From: Flavobacterium ginsenosidimutans
GTDB lineage: Bacteria; Bacteroidota; Bacteroidia; Flavobacteriales; Flavobacteriaceae
DNA: 64,000 bases
Assembly (NCBI RefSeq): GCF_003254625.1
Contig: NZ_QJRJ01000077.1
Location: forward strand, 62,001 to 126,000
Direction of reading: 5' to 3'
Position 1 is the first letter of the stretch, and each line of letters opens with the position of its first letter. The notes below the pieces were generated by a model. The model was given only the letters and a program-made list of their open reading frames with translations, searched no databases and was not told the DNA's origin. The position numbers and the translations under genes are program-made. Below are positions 42,406 through 51,190 of the stretch, piece by piece.

Positions 42406-45400
42406 CTATCCTACCAAATTGATAATTTTCCCAGGAACAATAATCACTTTATTTGGCGTTTTTCCGTCTAAGTGTTTTTGTGTTCTTTCGTCTTTCATAA
42501 CGATTTCTTCGATTTGTTCTTTGGTTAAATCCAAAGGCAATTCGATTGTGAAACGCATTTTTCCATTGAAAGAAACTGGATATTCTTTATTTGTTTCAAT
42601 TAAATGTTTTTCATCAAAAATTGGGAATGCCACTTCAGAAATTGAAGTTGTATGTCCTAATTGTGACCATAATTCTTCTGCGATATGCGGTGCGTAAGGC
42701 GAAACTAAAATTGCTAATGGCTCTAAAATTGCTCTTGAATGACAGTTTTGAGAAGACAATTCATTTACACAAATCATAAATTGAGAAACCGAAGTATTGA
42801 AAGAGAAATTCTCGATATCTTCTGCTACTTTTTTGATTGTTTTATGTAACGATTTTAAGTTGTCTTTTGTTGGTTCGTCGTTGTTTACGATTAAACCATT
42901 ATCATCAAAATACAATCTCCATAATTTTTTCAAGAAACCAAAAACTCCCGAAATTCCAGCACTATTCCATGGCTTTGCCTGCTCTAATGGCCCTAAGAAC
43001 ATTTCGTATAAACGTAAGGTATCGGCACCGTATTCTGCACAGATATCATCTGGAGTTACAACATTGTATTTCGATTTTGACATTTTTTCGACTTCACGAC
43101 CTACAACATATTTATTATTCTCATAAATAACATCTGCATCTATAAAATGAGAATACCTATAATCTGAAAAAAATCTGGAAAAATCTAAAACATCGTTTTT
43201 CGCATCAACTAAATCTATATCAACATTAATTTTATTATAAGGCAAGTATTCAGAAATTTTGATCGAATTTCTATCTATTGAATCAAGCTTGAAAAGTTCT
43301 TTATATCTTTCTAAATCTGATTCAGTTAAATTATTTTTAACAAATTCTTCAATGATTTTATGTAATTTCTCATTTCTAACACTTGGAACAAGTCCCTCAT
43401 CACTAACTTCAAAAGTTTTGAAGATATCATAACTAATCAAATATGTTTTTTTCCTAATGTGCTCTGGTAATGATGTAAAATGTCCCAAATAATCTAGTGA
43501 ACTTGGAACAACTCTATAAACAAAAGCACTTGTACCCAAAATCATTCCCTGATTGATCAGTTTTTTGAATGGTTCTTCCGTTGGCGCGAAACCTTTGTCT
43601 TTTAAGAATTTGTTCCAGAAACGAGAATACAATAAGTGACCTGTTGCGTGTTCGCTTCCACCAATGTATAAATCTACATTTTCCCAGTAAGCTAAAGCTT
43701 CTTTGCTTGCAAATTCATTTTCGTTGTGCGCATCCATATAACGCATCCAATACCATGAACTTCCCGCCCATCCTGGCATTGTATTCAATTCTAAAGGAAA
43801 AATCGAAACATTGTCAACTAAATCTGTATTAACAACTTTATTTTGCTTTGTATCCCAAGCCCAAACTGCTGCATTTCCTAATGGAGGCAAACCGTCTTCT
43901 GTTGGTAAATATTTCTCAACTTCTGGCAAAATAATTGGCAAATGCTGCGCATCAATCATTTTTGGAAGTCCATTCACGTAATAAACTGGGAATGGTTCTC
44001 CCCAATAACGCTGACGAGAGAAAACAGCATCACGCAAACGGTAATTTGTTTTACCTTTTCCTTGTCCGATTTCTTCTAACTTATAAATCGCTTTTGCTGT
44101 CGCGTCTTTGTAATTTAATCCGTTTAAGAAATCAGAAGCTGCGATTTCAACATTGTCTTTTGATCCATAAGCAGCTTCAGAAATATCAATATTAGCGAAG
44201 ATATTTTTGATTTCCTGCATTCCGTTCTGACCTTTAAAGAAATTAGCGAAAGCATAATCTCTTTCGTCTCCGCAAGGAACCGCCATTACAGCACCAGTTC
44301 CGTAACCAGCCAAAACATAATCACCAATCCAAACTGGAATAGCTTCTTTGGTAAAAGGATGTTCAGCATAAGCTCCTGTAAATACTCCAGAAATGGTTTT
44401 TACATCGGCCATACGCTCACGCTCCGAACGTTTTGCTGTTTTTTCGATATACGCTTCAACAGCTTCTTTTTGTTCTGGAGTCGTAATTTTAGCTACCAAA
44501 TCATGTTCTGGTGCCAAAGTCATAAAAGTAACTCCAAAAATAGTATCAGGACGTGTGGTGAAAACCTCGATTACTTCATCATAATTTTTCACATTAAAAG
44601 TTACCAAAGCACCAACCGATTTCCCGATCCAGTTTCTTTGAGATTCTTTAATTGATTCACTCCAATCGATATCATTTAAACCTTGAAGCAAGCGTTCGGC
44701 ATAAGCAGAAATTCGCATACTCCATTGTGTCATTTTTTTTCTTATAACAGGAAAGCCTCCACGTTCCGAAACTCCGTTTACAATTTCGTCATTTGCCAAA
44801 ACAGTTCCTAAGCCTGGACACCAGTTTACTTCTGTTTCTGCCAAATACGTCATTCTGTATTGCAACAAGATTTTTTCTTTTTGATCTTCAGAATATGAAT
44901 TCCATTCATCAGCAGTAAAAATCGCAACGTTGTCGTCGCAAACTGCTTCAACCAATGCATTTCCGCTTTCTTCAAAAACAGTTACAAGCTCTGAAATATC
45001 AAAAGCCTGACCTTGTTTTCTGCAATACCAAGAGTTGAACAATTGGATAAAAATCCATTGTGTATGTTTGTAATAATCAGGATTTGATGTACGCACTTCA
45101 CGCGCCCAGTCAAATGAGAATCCGATTTTATCTAATTGTTTTCTGTAACCAGCAATTTGTTTTCCCTCTTTGTCTACTCCACCGTCAATATTTACACGCG
45201 TTGTATCTTCAGGACGTTGTCCTGTCTGAATCGCGTATTGTTCTGCCGGCAATCCGAAACTGTCGTAACCCATTGGGTGCAAAACATTGAAACCTTGATG
45301 TCTTTTGAAACGAGAATACACATCTGAAGCTATATAACCTAGCGGGTGTCCAACGTGCAGTCCTGCTCCAGATGGATAAGGAAACATATCGAGAACATAA

Positions 45401-45498
45401 TGTTTCGGTTTTTCAGAGTTATTTTTTGCTGCAAAAGTTTGATTTTCTGCCCAATATTTTTGCCATTTGGCTTCAATTTCGTTTGGATTGTACTTCAT
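42406..45498 (-). CDS. leuS: Leucyl-tRNA synthetase with enlarged insertion before KMSKS
   Basis: A 1030-residue class I synthetase charging tRNA-Leu. The HIGH motif is HVGH at residues 48-51, the editing-domain region includes VFTTRPDTIFGVTF and DERDYAFA, and KMSKS is at 805-809. Between NQGMILGTSAFVYR (ending at 662) and KMSKS lie about 140 residues. The Bacteroidota sequences I remember have roughly 70 there. The extra DNA (about 43,090-43,515) is visibly more AT-rich than its flanks and stays in frame. A consensus promoter lies upstream. Function of the enzyme is secure; the insertion is unusual. Confidence 0.93.
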   Translation of the reverse strand: MKYNPNEIEAKWQKYWAENQTFAAKNNSEKPKHYVLDMFPYPSGAGLHVGHPLGYIASDVYSRFKRHQGFNVLHPMGYDSFGLPAEQYAIQTGQRPEDTTRVNIDGGVDKEGKQIAGYRKQLDKIGFSFDWAREVRTSNPDYYKHTQWIFIQLFNSWYCRKQGQAFDISELVTVFEESGNALVEAVCDDNVAIFTADEWNSYSEDQKEKILLQYRMTYLAETEVNWCPGLGTVLANDEIVNGVSERGGFPVIRKKMTQWSMRISAYAERLLQGLNDIDWSESIKESQRNWIGKSVGALVTFNVKNYDEVIEVFTTRPDTIFGVTFMTLAPEHDLVAKITTPEQKEAVEAYIEKTAKRSERERMADVKTISGVFTGAYAEHPFTKEAIPVWIGDYVLAGYGTGAVMAVPCGDERDYAFANFFKGQNGMQEIKNIFANIDISEAAYGSKDNVEIAASDFLNGLNYKDATAKAIYKLEEIGQGKGKTNYRLRDAVFSRQRYWGEPFPVYYVNGLPKMIDAQHLPIILPEVEKYLPTEDGLPPLGNAAVWAWDTKQNKVVNTDLVDNVSIFPLELNTMPGWAGSSWYWMRYMDAHNENEFASKEALAYWENVDLYIGGSEHATGHLLYSRFWNKFLKDKGFAPTEEPFKKLINQGMILGTSAFVYRVVPSSLDYLGHFTSLPEHIRKKTYLISYDIFKTFEVSDEGLVPSVRNEKLHKIIEEFVKNNLTESDLERYKELFKLDSIDRNSIKISEYLPYNKINVDIDLVDAKNDVLDFSRFFSDYRYSHFIDADVIYENNKYVVGREVEKMSKSKYNVVTPDDICAEYGADTLRLYEMFLGPLEQAKPWNSAGISGVFGFLKKLWRLYFDDNGLIVNNDEPTKDNLKSLHKTIKKVAEDIENFSFNTSVSQFMICVNELSSQNCHSRAILEPLAILVSPYAPHIAEELWSQLGHTTSISEVAFPIFDEKHLIETNKEYPVSFNGKMRFTIELPLDLTKEQIEEIVMKDERTQKHLDGKTPNKVIIVPGKIINLVG

Positions 45499-45561
45499 TT
45501 CTAAGTGACTAAGATTCTAAGTTACTAAGGTTCTAAGCTTTTCACTAAATTAATTTAGCCG

Positions 45562-45592
45562 CAAATTTACATTTATTGCGCATTGTACCAAA
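45562..45592 (-). promoter_or_regulatory. Promoter of leuS
   Basis: On the minus strand TTTG, 19 bp spacer, TAAATTTG: a full consensus match. Confidence 0.65.
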
Positions 45593-45648
45593 GCTATTTC
45601 ATTGACAAACATATAAAATAACAAATTACTTATTTTTAATTAAGTAAA

Positions 45649-45680
45649 AATACGTATTATTGCAATTGTAAATACGTATT
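45649..45680 (+). promoter_or_regulatory. Twin palindromes upstream of the ModE-like gene
   Basis: Two identical perfect palindromes AATACGTATT (45649-45658 and 45671-45680) spaced 22 bp, two helical turns, 14 bp before the start codon. A -7-like TATTATTG overlaps the first. Candidate autoregulatory operator. Confidence 0.55.
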
Positions 45681-45693
45681 TAAATCTTCTGAT

Positions 45694-46041
45694 ATGCCTG
45701 AAAACAAGAAATACAATATCGAAGTCCGAGTTTGGATTGAAGAAACTGAAGGCGCTTTCTTGGGAATTGGAAAAATCTGGCTTCTTGAAAATATCAGGAA
45801 AACGGGATCGATTACCAATGCTGCGAAAGAAATGAAAATGGCGTATCGTCAGGCTTGGCAATTGGTTGAAGAAATGAATCAGCGCGCAGAAAAACCATTA
45901 GTAGAAAAATTGCTTGGCGGAAAAGGCGGTGGCGGCGCTAAATTGACCGAAGCTGGAGAAAAAGCTATTGCTGTTTTTTATGAAATCGAAAAACGTATCA
46001 AAGAGTTTGCTCAGAAAGAAACTCAGAATTTGAAGTTTTAA
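45694..46041 (+). CDS. ModE-type winged-HTH regulator
   Basis: A 115-residue protein matching the N-terminal DNA-binding domain of ModE: WLLENIRKTGSITNAAKEMK, MAYRQAWQLVEEMN and the wing EKLLGGKGGGGAKLTEAG. It lacks the molybdate-binding TOBE (MOP) domains of E. coli ModE, as in the short LysR-like HTH group. Whether it senses molybdate directly is therefore open. It is followed 179 bp later by a TonB receptor and a sulfite-oxidase-fold lipoprotein on the same strand, suggesting metal-oxyanion control. Confidence 0.85.
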   Translation: MPENKKYNIEVRVWIEETEGAFLGIGKIWLLENIRKTGSITNAAKEMKMAYRQAWQLVEEMNQRAEKPLVEKLLGGKGGGGAKLTEAGEKAIAVFYEIEKRIKEFAQKETQNLKF

Positions 46042-46220
46042 AAATATATTTAAACACATAGCAAATCTATGTTTTAGAAACTGGTTTCTTTTTCATCATC
46101 TTTTTTAGAGTGAAAATCTATGTTTCTATGTGTTTAAAAAAATAAACATTTAAACCAAAACCATTTTTTTTAATCATCAGTATTCATTTCAAAACATACT
46201 GAATTTAACAGCCAAAAACC

Positions 46221-48770
46221 ATGAACCAAAAACTGTATTTATTATTTGTTTTTATAAGCCTCAAAAGTTTTTCTCAAATCCAAAATTCGAAAACCCGAGA
46301 TAGCATTAAAAAAGAAGAATTGAACGAAATTGTCATTACAGCATCACGTCGTTCTGAAAAATTAATGCATTCTCCCATAAGCATTGAGCAATTAAAATCG
46401 GCGGAAGCCAAAGCAATGGGATCGCCAAGTATTTACGAAGCGCTCGAAAATGTGAAAGGTGTACAGATCATTACACCGAGTTTAGGTTTTAAAGTAATAA
46501 ATACGAGAGGTTTTGCTAATTCTACCAACGTCAGATTTGCACAATTGGTAGATGGAATCGACAATCAGGCTCCGCATTTGGGCGCGCCAATTGCAAACGC
46601 TTTAGGCGCAAATGATTTGGATATTGATAAAATCGAAATTATTCCAGGAACGGCAGCTGCTTTGTACGGAATGAACGCTATTAATGGTTTGGCAAATATT
46701 CAGACCAAAAATCCTTTTGAATATCAGGGAATTGCGATTCAGCAATTAACTGGAGTGAATCATGTCGGGAATATTGATCGGTTTTCACCATATTCTCAGT
46801 TTAATTTAAGAATCGCAAAAGCTTTCAATGAAAAATTGGCTTTCAAAATAAATGCTTCAACAACGGGCGGAACAGATTGGGTTGCCGATGATAGAACTGA
46901 TCTTGCTCCAAACGCAAATGCTTCAACTGGTTTGCTTGGCGCAGATAATCCAGCTTATGACGAAGTAAACGGTTACGGAAATGAATCGGCTAACAGAAAA
47001 ACTTTAAACTTAAATGGCAAAAATTATGTGGTTGCCAGAACGGGTTATCGAGAAACAGATATTTCTGATTATAACATTAAAAACTACAAAGCTGATTTCG
47101 GATTGTATTTTCGACCAAAGAAAGATCACGAATTGGCAGTAACTTATAAAACTGCTCTTATCAATACAATTTACCAGCGTTCCAACCGATTTAGATTAGA
47201 CAATTATACTTTAAATCAATTTGCGGCAGATTATCACACACCCATTTTTCAGGTAAAAGCTTATGCAACAACCGAAAATACTGGCGATTCATACAACATG
47301 CGTTCGTTGGCAGAAAATATGGATCGTGCCTATAAATCGGATGATAAATGGTTTGCCGATTATAGTACGGCTTATAAAAATGCTGTTGCAGGCGGAGCAA
47401 GCGTTGCCGACGCACACAGAATTGCCAGAACACAATCTGATGCAGGAAGATTTTTGCCGGGAACCGAAGCTTACGAACAAAAGAAAAACGAATTGATCGA
47501 TATTAATAATTGGGATATTGGCGCAGCTCTGAGAGTAAAATCAACTTTGGTTCATGGTGAAGGGTTGATAAATTGGGACAAAGCTTTTGCTTCTTTTTTC
47601 GAAAAAATTGATGCGAAACTTTTGAGCGGTGTCGATTATAGAAATTACATTATTGTTCCCGACGGAAATTATTTTATCAATCCAGTTCATGCTGACGAAA
47701 ATCTGACGTATCAAAAAACTGGTGCTTTTACACAAGTCACAAAAGATTTTTTCTCTGATAAATTAAGATTGGGCGCAACTGTCAGAATGGACAAGGCTGA
47801 TTATTTTGACGCGAAATTTACGCCTCAGTTTACAGCCGTCTATTCGCCAAAAGAAAGCCTAAATTTTAGAGCTTCTTACCAAAACGGCTATCGTTTCCCG
47901 AGTATTTTTGAAGGATTTTCGAATGTAAACTCAGGCGGTGTAAAACGTGTTGGCGGATTGCGAATTATGTCTGATGGGATTTTCGAAAATTCATATACAA
48001 AAGCTTCGATTGATAAATTTCAAGCGCAGGTAAATACCGATGTGAATACAAATGGTCTCACTCAAGCGCAGGCGATCGAAAAAAACAAAAATACGATTCA
48101 GAAAAATCCTTATACGTATTTAGAACCCGAATTTGTAAAATCATTTGAAGTTGGTTTTAGAGGAATTGCTTTAAATAGAAATCTTTTTATTGATGCCGAT
48201 TTTTATTACAACTCATATAAAAATTTCATTGCGCAAGTCGAAGCCAGCATTCCAAATACGACAGATCCAAATTTGATTCCGACTGCTTTATATTCCAAAA
48301 ACACTCAAAATCGTTACAGACTTTGGACCAATTCTAAAAGTAAAATTTACAATTATGGAGGAAGTTTAGGTTTGAAATACCGTTTTGATAATACTTTCAG
48401 CGCTCTTACCAATTTAACTTATACCAAATTGGATAGGACAGATGATAAAGATGGTTTGGAAGACGGTTTCAACACGCCAGAATTTAATGTAAACGGAACT
48501 TTGATTGCTCAAAATATTTGGAAAAATCTTGGCGCAAGCGTAACGGCGCGTTATCAAAACAACTTTGATTATGTTTCTTTCTTAGTCAGCGGAACTGTTC
48601 CTGCTTATTGGACAATGGATGCGCAGGTAAATTATGCTTTCAAAAAAGGCATTTCGGCTAAACTAGGCGGAACCAATATTTTGAATAAACCTTACACTTC
48701 TATTCTCGGCGGACCATCAATTGGCGGATTATATTATTTGTCGCTTGTTTGGGAAACCAGTAAAATTTAA
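46221..48770 (+). CDS. TonB-dependent receptor next to ModE-like regulator
   Basis: An 849-residue outer-membrane receptor with a signal peptide (MNQKLYLLFVFISLKSFSQ), a short Ton-box-like stretch ELNEIVITASRR, a plug domain (about 45-165, with EALENVKGVQI, NTRGFANSTN and KIEIIPGTAAALYGMNAING) and a barrel ending GGLYYLSLVWETSKI. There is no carboxypeptidase-like N-terminal domain, unlike the other two receptors in the window, so it resembles siderophore/cobalamin-type receptors. The next gene starts 12 bases after its stop. Transport of molybdate or a molybdenum complex is an inference from the neighbours. Confidence 0.86.
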   Translation: MNQKLYLLFVFISLKSFSQIQNSKTRDSIKKEELNEIVITASRRSEKLMHSPISIEQLKSAEAKAMGSPSIYEALENVKGVQIITPSLGFKVINTRGFANSTNVRFAQLVDGIDNQAPHLGAPIANALGANDLDIDKIEIIPGTAAALYGMNAINGLANIQTKNPFEYQGIAIQQLTGVNHVGNIDRFSPYSQFNLRIAKAFNEKLAFKINASTTGGTDWVADDRTDLAPNANASTGLLGADNPAYDEVNGYGNESANRKTLNLNGKNYVVARTGYRETDISDYNIKNYKADFGLYFRPKKDHELAVTYKTALINTIYQRSNRFRLDNYTLNQFAADYHTPIFQVKAYATTENTGDSYNMRSLAENMDRAYKSDDKWFADYSTAYKNAVAGGASVADAHRIARTQSDAGRFLPGTEAYEQKKNELIDINNWDIGAALRVKSTLVHGEGLINWDKAFASFFEKIDAKLLSGVDYRNYIIVPDGNYFINPVHADENLTYQKTGAFTQVTKDFFSDKLRLGATVRMDKADYFDAKFTPQFTAVYSPKESLNFRASYQNGYRFPSIFEGFSNVNSGGVKRVGGLRIMSDGIFENSYTKASIDKFQAQVNTDVNTNGLTQAQAIEKNKNTIQKNPYTYLEPEFVKSFEVGFRGIALNRNLFIDADFYYNSYKNFIAQVEASIPNTTDPNLIPTALYSKNTQNRYRLWTNSKSKIYNYGGSLGLKYRFDNTFSALTNLTYTKLDRTDDKDGLEDGFNTPEFNVNGTLIAQNIWKNLGASVTARYQNNFDYVSFLVSGTVPAYWTMDAQVNYAFKKGISAKLGGTNILNKPYTSILGGPSIGGLYYLSLVWETSKI

Positions 48771-48782
48771 AACACAACTTTT

Positions 48783-49373
48783 ATGAAAACTCAAAATTAC
48801 ATTCTCATTTTGCTGATTGCATTTTCGTGCTCAATGTGCAATTCTTCCAAAAAAGAAGAAAAAAAATCAACTGAAAAAACTTCTGAAACTAAAAATCATA
48901 AACATGATGCTCTTTCGGCAAAAGACAGCTTAAAATTAGTAAATCATCAAATCCAAGTAAAAGGCGAGGTTGAATTTCCATTGCAATTGACTGTTGATTC
49001 ATTAAAAAAAATGAAAGTTGTTACAATTGATAATCTAAAAATAACTGGCAAAAACGGAGAAGTCAAAAGAGAAGTTAAAGTTTGCAAAGGTGTTCTTTTG
49101 AAAGATATTTTAGAAAAAGCCAAAATCAAACAGGAAGATCATAAAGACCGAAACTTCTATATTGTTGCAAGAGCTTCGGACAATTATAAAGCGACTTTTT
49201 CATGGGCAGAACTTTTCAATAATCCAACGGGAGAAAATACTTTTATTCTTTTTGAAGAAAATGGAAAACCAGTTAAAAATGGCGAAATGATTGCAATCTG
49301 CAAAAATGATATTAAAACTGGACCGCGTCATGTTTATTGGCTAAAAAGCATCGAAGTTTATAAGGTTAAGTAA
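48783..49373 (+). CDS. Lipoprotein with molybdopterin-oxidoreductase (sulfite-oxidase) fold
   Basis: A 196-residue protein with a lipoprotein signal (LLIAFSC, Cys16, or MCN, Cys19) and a charged linker. The domain covers residues 52-195: IQVKGEVEFPLQLTVDSLKK, VCKGVLLKDILEKA and KTGPRHVYWLKSIEVYKV, the order of the Oxidored_molyb fold. Cys101 sits where sulfite oxidases ligate molybdenum. There is no twin-arginine signal, so it probably does not carry pre-loaded Moco. Operon with the TonB receptor. It may bind oxyanions at the envelope rather than catalyse. Confidence 0.78.
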   Translation: MKTQNYILILLIAFSCSMCNSSKKEEKKSTEKTSETKNHKHDALSAKDSLKLVNHQIQVKGEVEFPLQLTVDSLKKMKVVTIDNLKITGKNGEVKREVKVCKGVLLKDILEKAKIKQEDHKDRNFYIVARASDNYKATFSWAELFNNPTGENTFILFEENGKPVKNGEMIAICKNDIKTGPRHVYWLKSIEVYKVK

Positions 49374-49475
49374 AAGTTCTGAGATGTTAAGATTCTAAGT
49401 TACTAAGTTTTTTTTGCTCCCAAAGTCGCGGAGTCGCAAAGTTTTTGTTCAATTAATTTTAAATATCTGCTTGTC

Positions 49476-49568
49476 AAATATAGCCCGTGGTTTCAACCAC
49501 GGGAACCGTATTTGCATATTCTGCGTGCCATGATTGTGTACCCGTGGTTGAAACCACGGGCTATATTT
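49476..49568. repeat. Nested inverted repeat, CCCGTGGTT family
   Basis: Arms AATATAGCCCGTGGTTTCAA and its complement; each arm holds the perfect mini-hairpin CCCGTGGTT / AACCACGGG. About 37 bp lie between arms. A half copy is at 35097-35117. Confidence 0.75.
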
Positions 49569-49607
49569 AAATACCATACGTACAAAACTCAAAGCTTTAA
49601 TTTTTTT

Positions 49608-49669
49608 GCCACAGATTACAAGGATTTACGGAGATTTAAAAAATCATTTTAATCTTTTTAATCTGTGGC
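49608..49669. repeat. Inverted repeat GCCACAGATTA / TAATCTGTGGC
   Basis: Arms separated by about 40 bp in the 483-bp gap before ftsX. CTTTGCG-type words follow at 49,700-49,725; nothing coding is seen. Confidence 0.55.
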
Positions 49670-49856
49670 TATATTTTTTATTTTGCGAACCTTGTGAAAG
49701 GCTTTGCGTTCTTTGCGGTTAATTTTTCACACGAAGCTTTACGGTTAAATAAAAACTTTATTCAAGATTTAAATCGTACTTTTAAGTATAAAAGTTTGTT
49801 ATTAACTTTAAATAAAGAAATTCTTTATTATTTTTACCACATAATTTAAGCAGACT

Positions 49857-50732
49857 ATGAGTTCTAACTTTGATAAATTTCAAAAGCGCAGGTTAATTTC
49901 CTCTTATTTTTCGGTAGTATTAAGTGTATTCTTGGTTTTATTCCTTTTGGGAGTACTAGGATTATTCATTATTAATTCAAAACAATTGGCAGACGATTTT
50001 AAAGAAAAAATCGCAATGACGGTTTTCTTTAAAAATGAAGCAAACGATAGTATTATTAAAGCATTTAATACTGAACTTAAAAGAGCGCCTTTTGCTAAAT
50101 CTTTTGTTTATGTATCCAAAGAAAAAGCAGCAAAAGAGCATACTGATATTATCGGAGAAGATTTCTTAACGTTTTTAGGAGAAAATCCTTTATTGAATTC
50201 ATACGACATTCACTTAAAAGCAGATTATGTTGAAAGAGACAGTATCGTGAAAATCGAAAACCGTTTCCGCAAAAATGCTATGATTTCTGATATTGTTTAC
50301 GACAAACAATTGGTAAATCTGGTAAATGACAACATCAGAAAAGTAAGTATGTGGATTTTGATTATCAGCGGTTTCTTGACTGTAATTGCTGTTTTATTAA
50401 TCAACAGTTCACTGCGTTTATCGATACATTCAAATCGTTTTATTATCAAAACCATGCAAATGGTTGGCGCAACAAAAGCGTTTATCCGTAAACCATTTGT
50501 AATGCGAAGCGTAAAACTTGGAATGCTTGGCGCAGGTTTGGCTATTATTGCTTTAATCGCACTTTTACTATATGTAGATACTAATTTCCCAGGTTTAGGA
50601 ATTCTAGAAGACAAAGTTTTAACTGGTTTAGTTTTGGTTGCCGTTTTCGGATTAGGAGTTCTAATTACTTGGGTAAGTACGCATTTTGCAACACAACGTT
50701 TCTTGAATTTAAGAACTGACGATCTTTATTAA
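49857..50732 (+). CDS. ftsX: Cell-division ABC permease FtsX
   Basis: A 291-residue inner-membrane protein with four membrane segments (about 20-42, 168-190, 220-245 and 258-280) and a periplasmic domain between the first two, as in FtsX. It starts FDKFQKRRLISSYFSVVLSV. It partners FtsE (not in this window) to activate septal peptidoglycan hydrolysis. Conserved C-terminal part: RLSIHSNRFIIKTMQMVGATKAFI. It opens the ftsX-DUF3098-uppP-truB run typical of Bacteroidota. Confidence 0.9.
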   Translation: MSSNFDKFQKRRLISSYFSVVLSVFLVLFLLGVLGLFIINSKQLADDFKEKIAMTVFFKNEANDSIIKAFNTELKRAPFAKSFVYVSKEKAAKEHTDIIGEDFLTFLGENPLLNSYDIHLKADYVERDSIVKIENRFRKNAMISDIVYDKQLVNLVNDNIRKVSMWILIISGFLTVIAVLLINSSLRLSIHSNRFIIKTMQMVGATKAFIRKPFVMRSVKLGMLGAGLAIIALIALLLYVDTNFPGLGILEDKVLTGLVLVAVFGLGVLITWVSTHFATQRFLNLRTDDLY

Positions 50733-50737
50733 TTTTT

Positions 50738-50783
50738 GATTGCAGATTTTAGATTGCAGATTTTAGATTGCAGATTTTAGATT
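50738..50783. repeat. Three tandem copies of GATTGCAGATTTTA
   Basis: A 14-bp unit repeated three times directly after ftsX. Confidence 0.7.
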
Positions 50784-50794
50784 TAAAAAAAATG

Positions 50795-50820
50795 CCTTCG
50801 ACTTCGCTCAGGCTGACAAA
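50795..50820. repeat. Half copy of the CTTCGACTTCGCTCAG repeat
   Basis: CCTTCGACTTCGCTCAGGCT followed by GACAAA, without an opposing arm, 10 bp before the DUF3098 gene. Confidence 0.7.
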
Positions 50821-50829
50821 CACATAAAA

Positions 50830-51087
50830 ATGAAAAACAACAATAATAAAGAAGAACAACAAGTTCAAAAACAGGAATTCCTTTTTGACAGCATCAATTA
50901 TAAAATCCTATTAATCGGAATTGCGGTTATAGCACTTGGATTTGTCTTAATGTCTGGCGGAGGAAGTACAGATCCTAATGTATTCAACGAAGACATTTTC
51001 AGTTTTAGACGTATTCGTTTAGCACCAACAACTGTTTTAATCGGTTTTGGAATCACGATTTATTCTATTTTCAAAAAATCAAAATAG
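50830..51087 (+). CDS. DUF3098 membrane protein
   Basis: An 85-residue protein with a charged N-terminus (KNNNNKEEQQVQKQEF), two membrane segments (about 28-44 and 66-81) and the short conserved loop GGGSTDPNVFNEDIFSFRRIRLAP that I associate with DUF3098. Always found beside ftsX and uppP in this phylum, so a role in division or envelope synthesis is likely but not shown. Confidence 0.88.
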   Translation: MKNNNNKEEQQVQKQEFLFDSINYKILLIGIAVIALGFVLMSGGGSTDPNVFNEDIFSFRRIRLAPTTVLIGFGITIYSIFKKSK

Positions 51088-51190
51088 ACTTTCTTAGACA
51101 GCTTAGACTTCTTAGATCTTTAGATTATTAAATTAATCTTTTTAAATCTAAAAAGTCTAAGAAGTCTAAAAATCTAATAATCTAAATTAA

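Noticed and set aside
43090..43515. leuS insertion as assembly error or intein
   Set aside because: The frame is intact through both borders, and there are no intein splice motifs (no Cys/Ser at the junction, no HN before it). The insert is too short for an intein with endonuclease.
42591..45327. Many plus-strand frames opposite leuS
   Set aside because: Antisense shadows of a well conserved synthetase gene; no start context or family resemblance.
50738..50783. CRISPR-like repeat
   Set aside because: Fourteen-base units follow each other without spacers; a simple tandem repeat.
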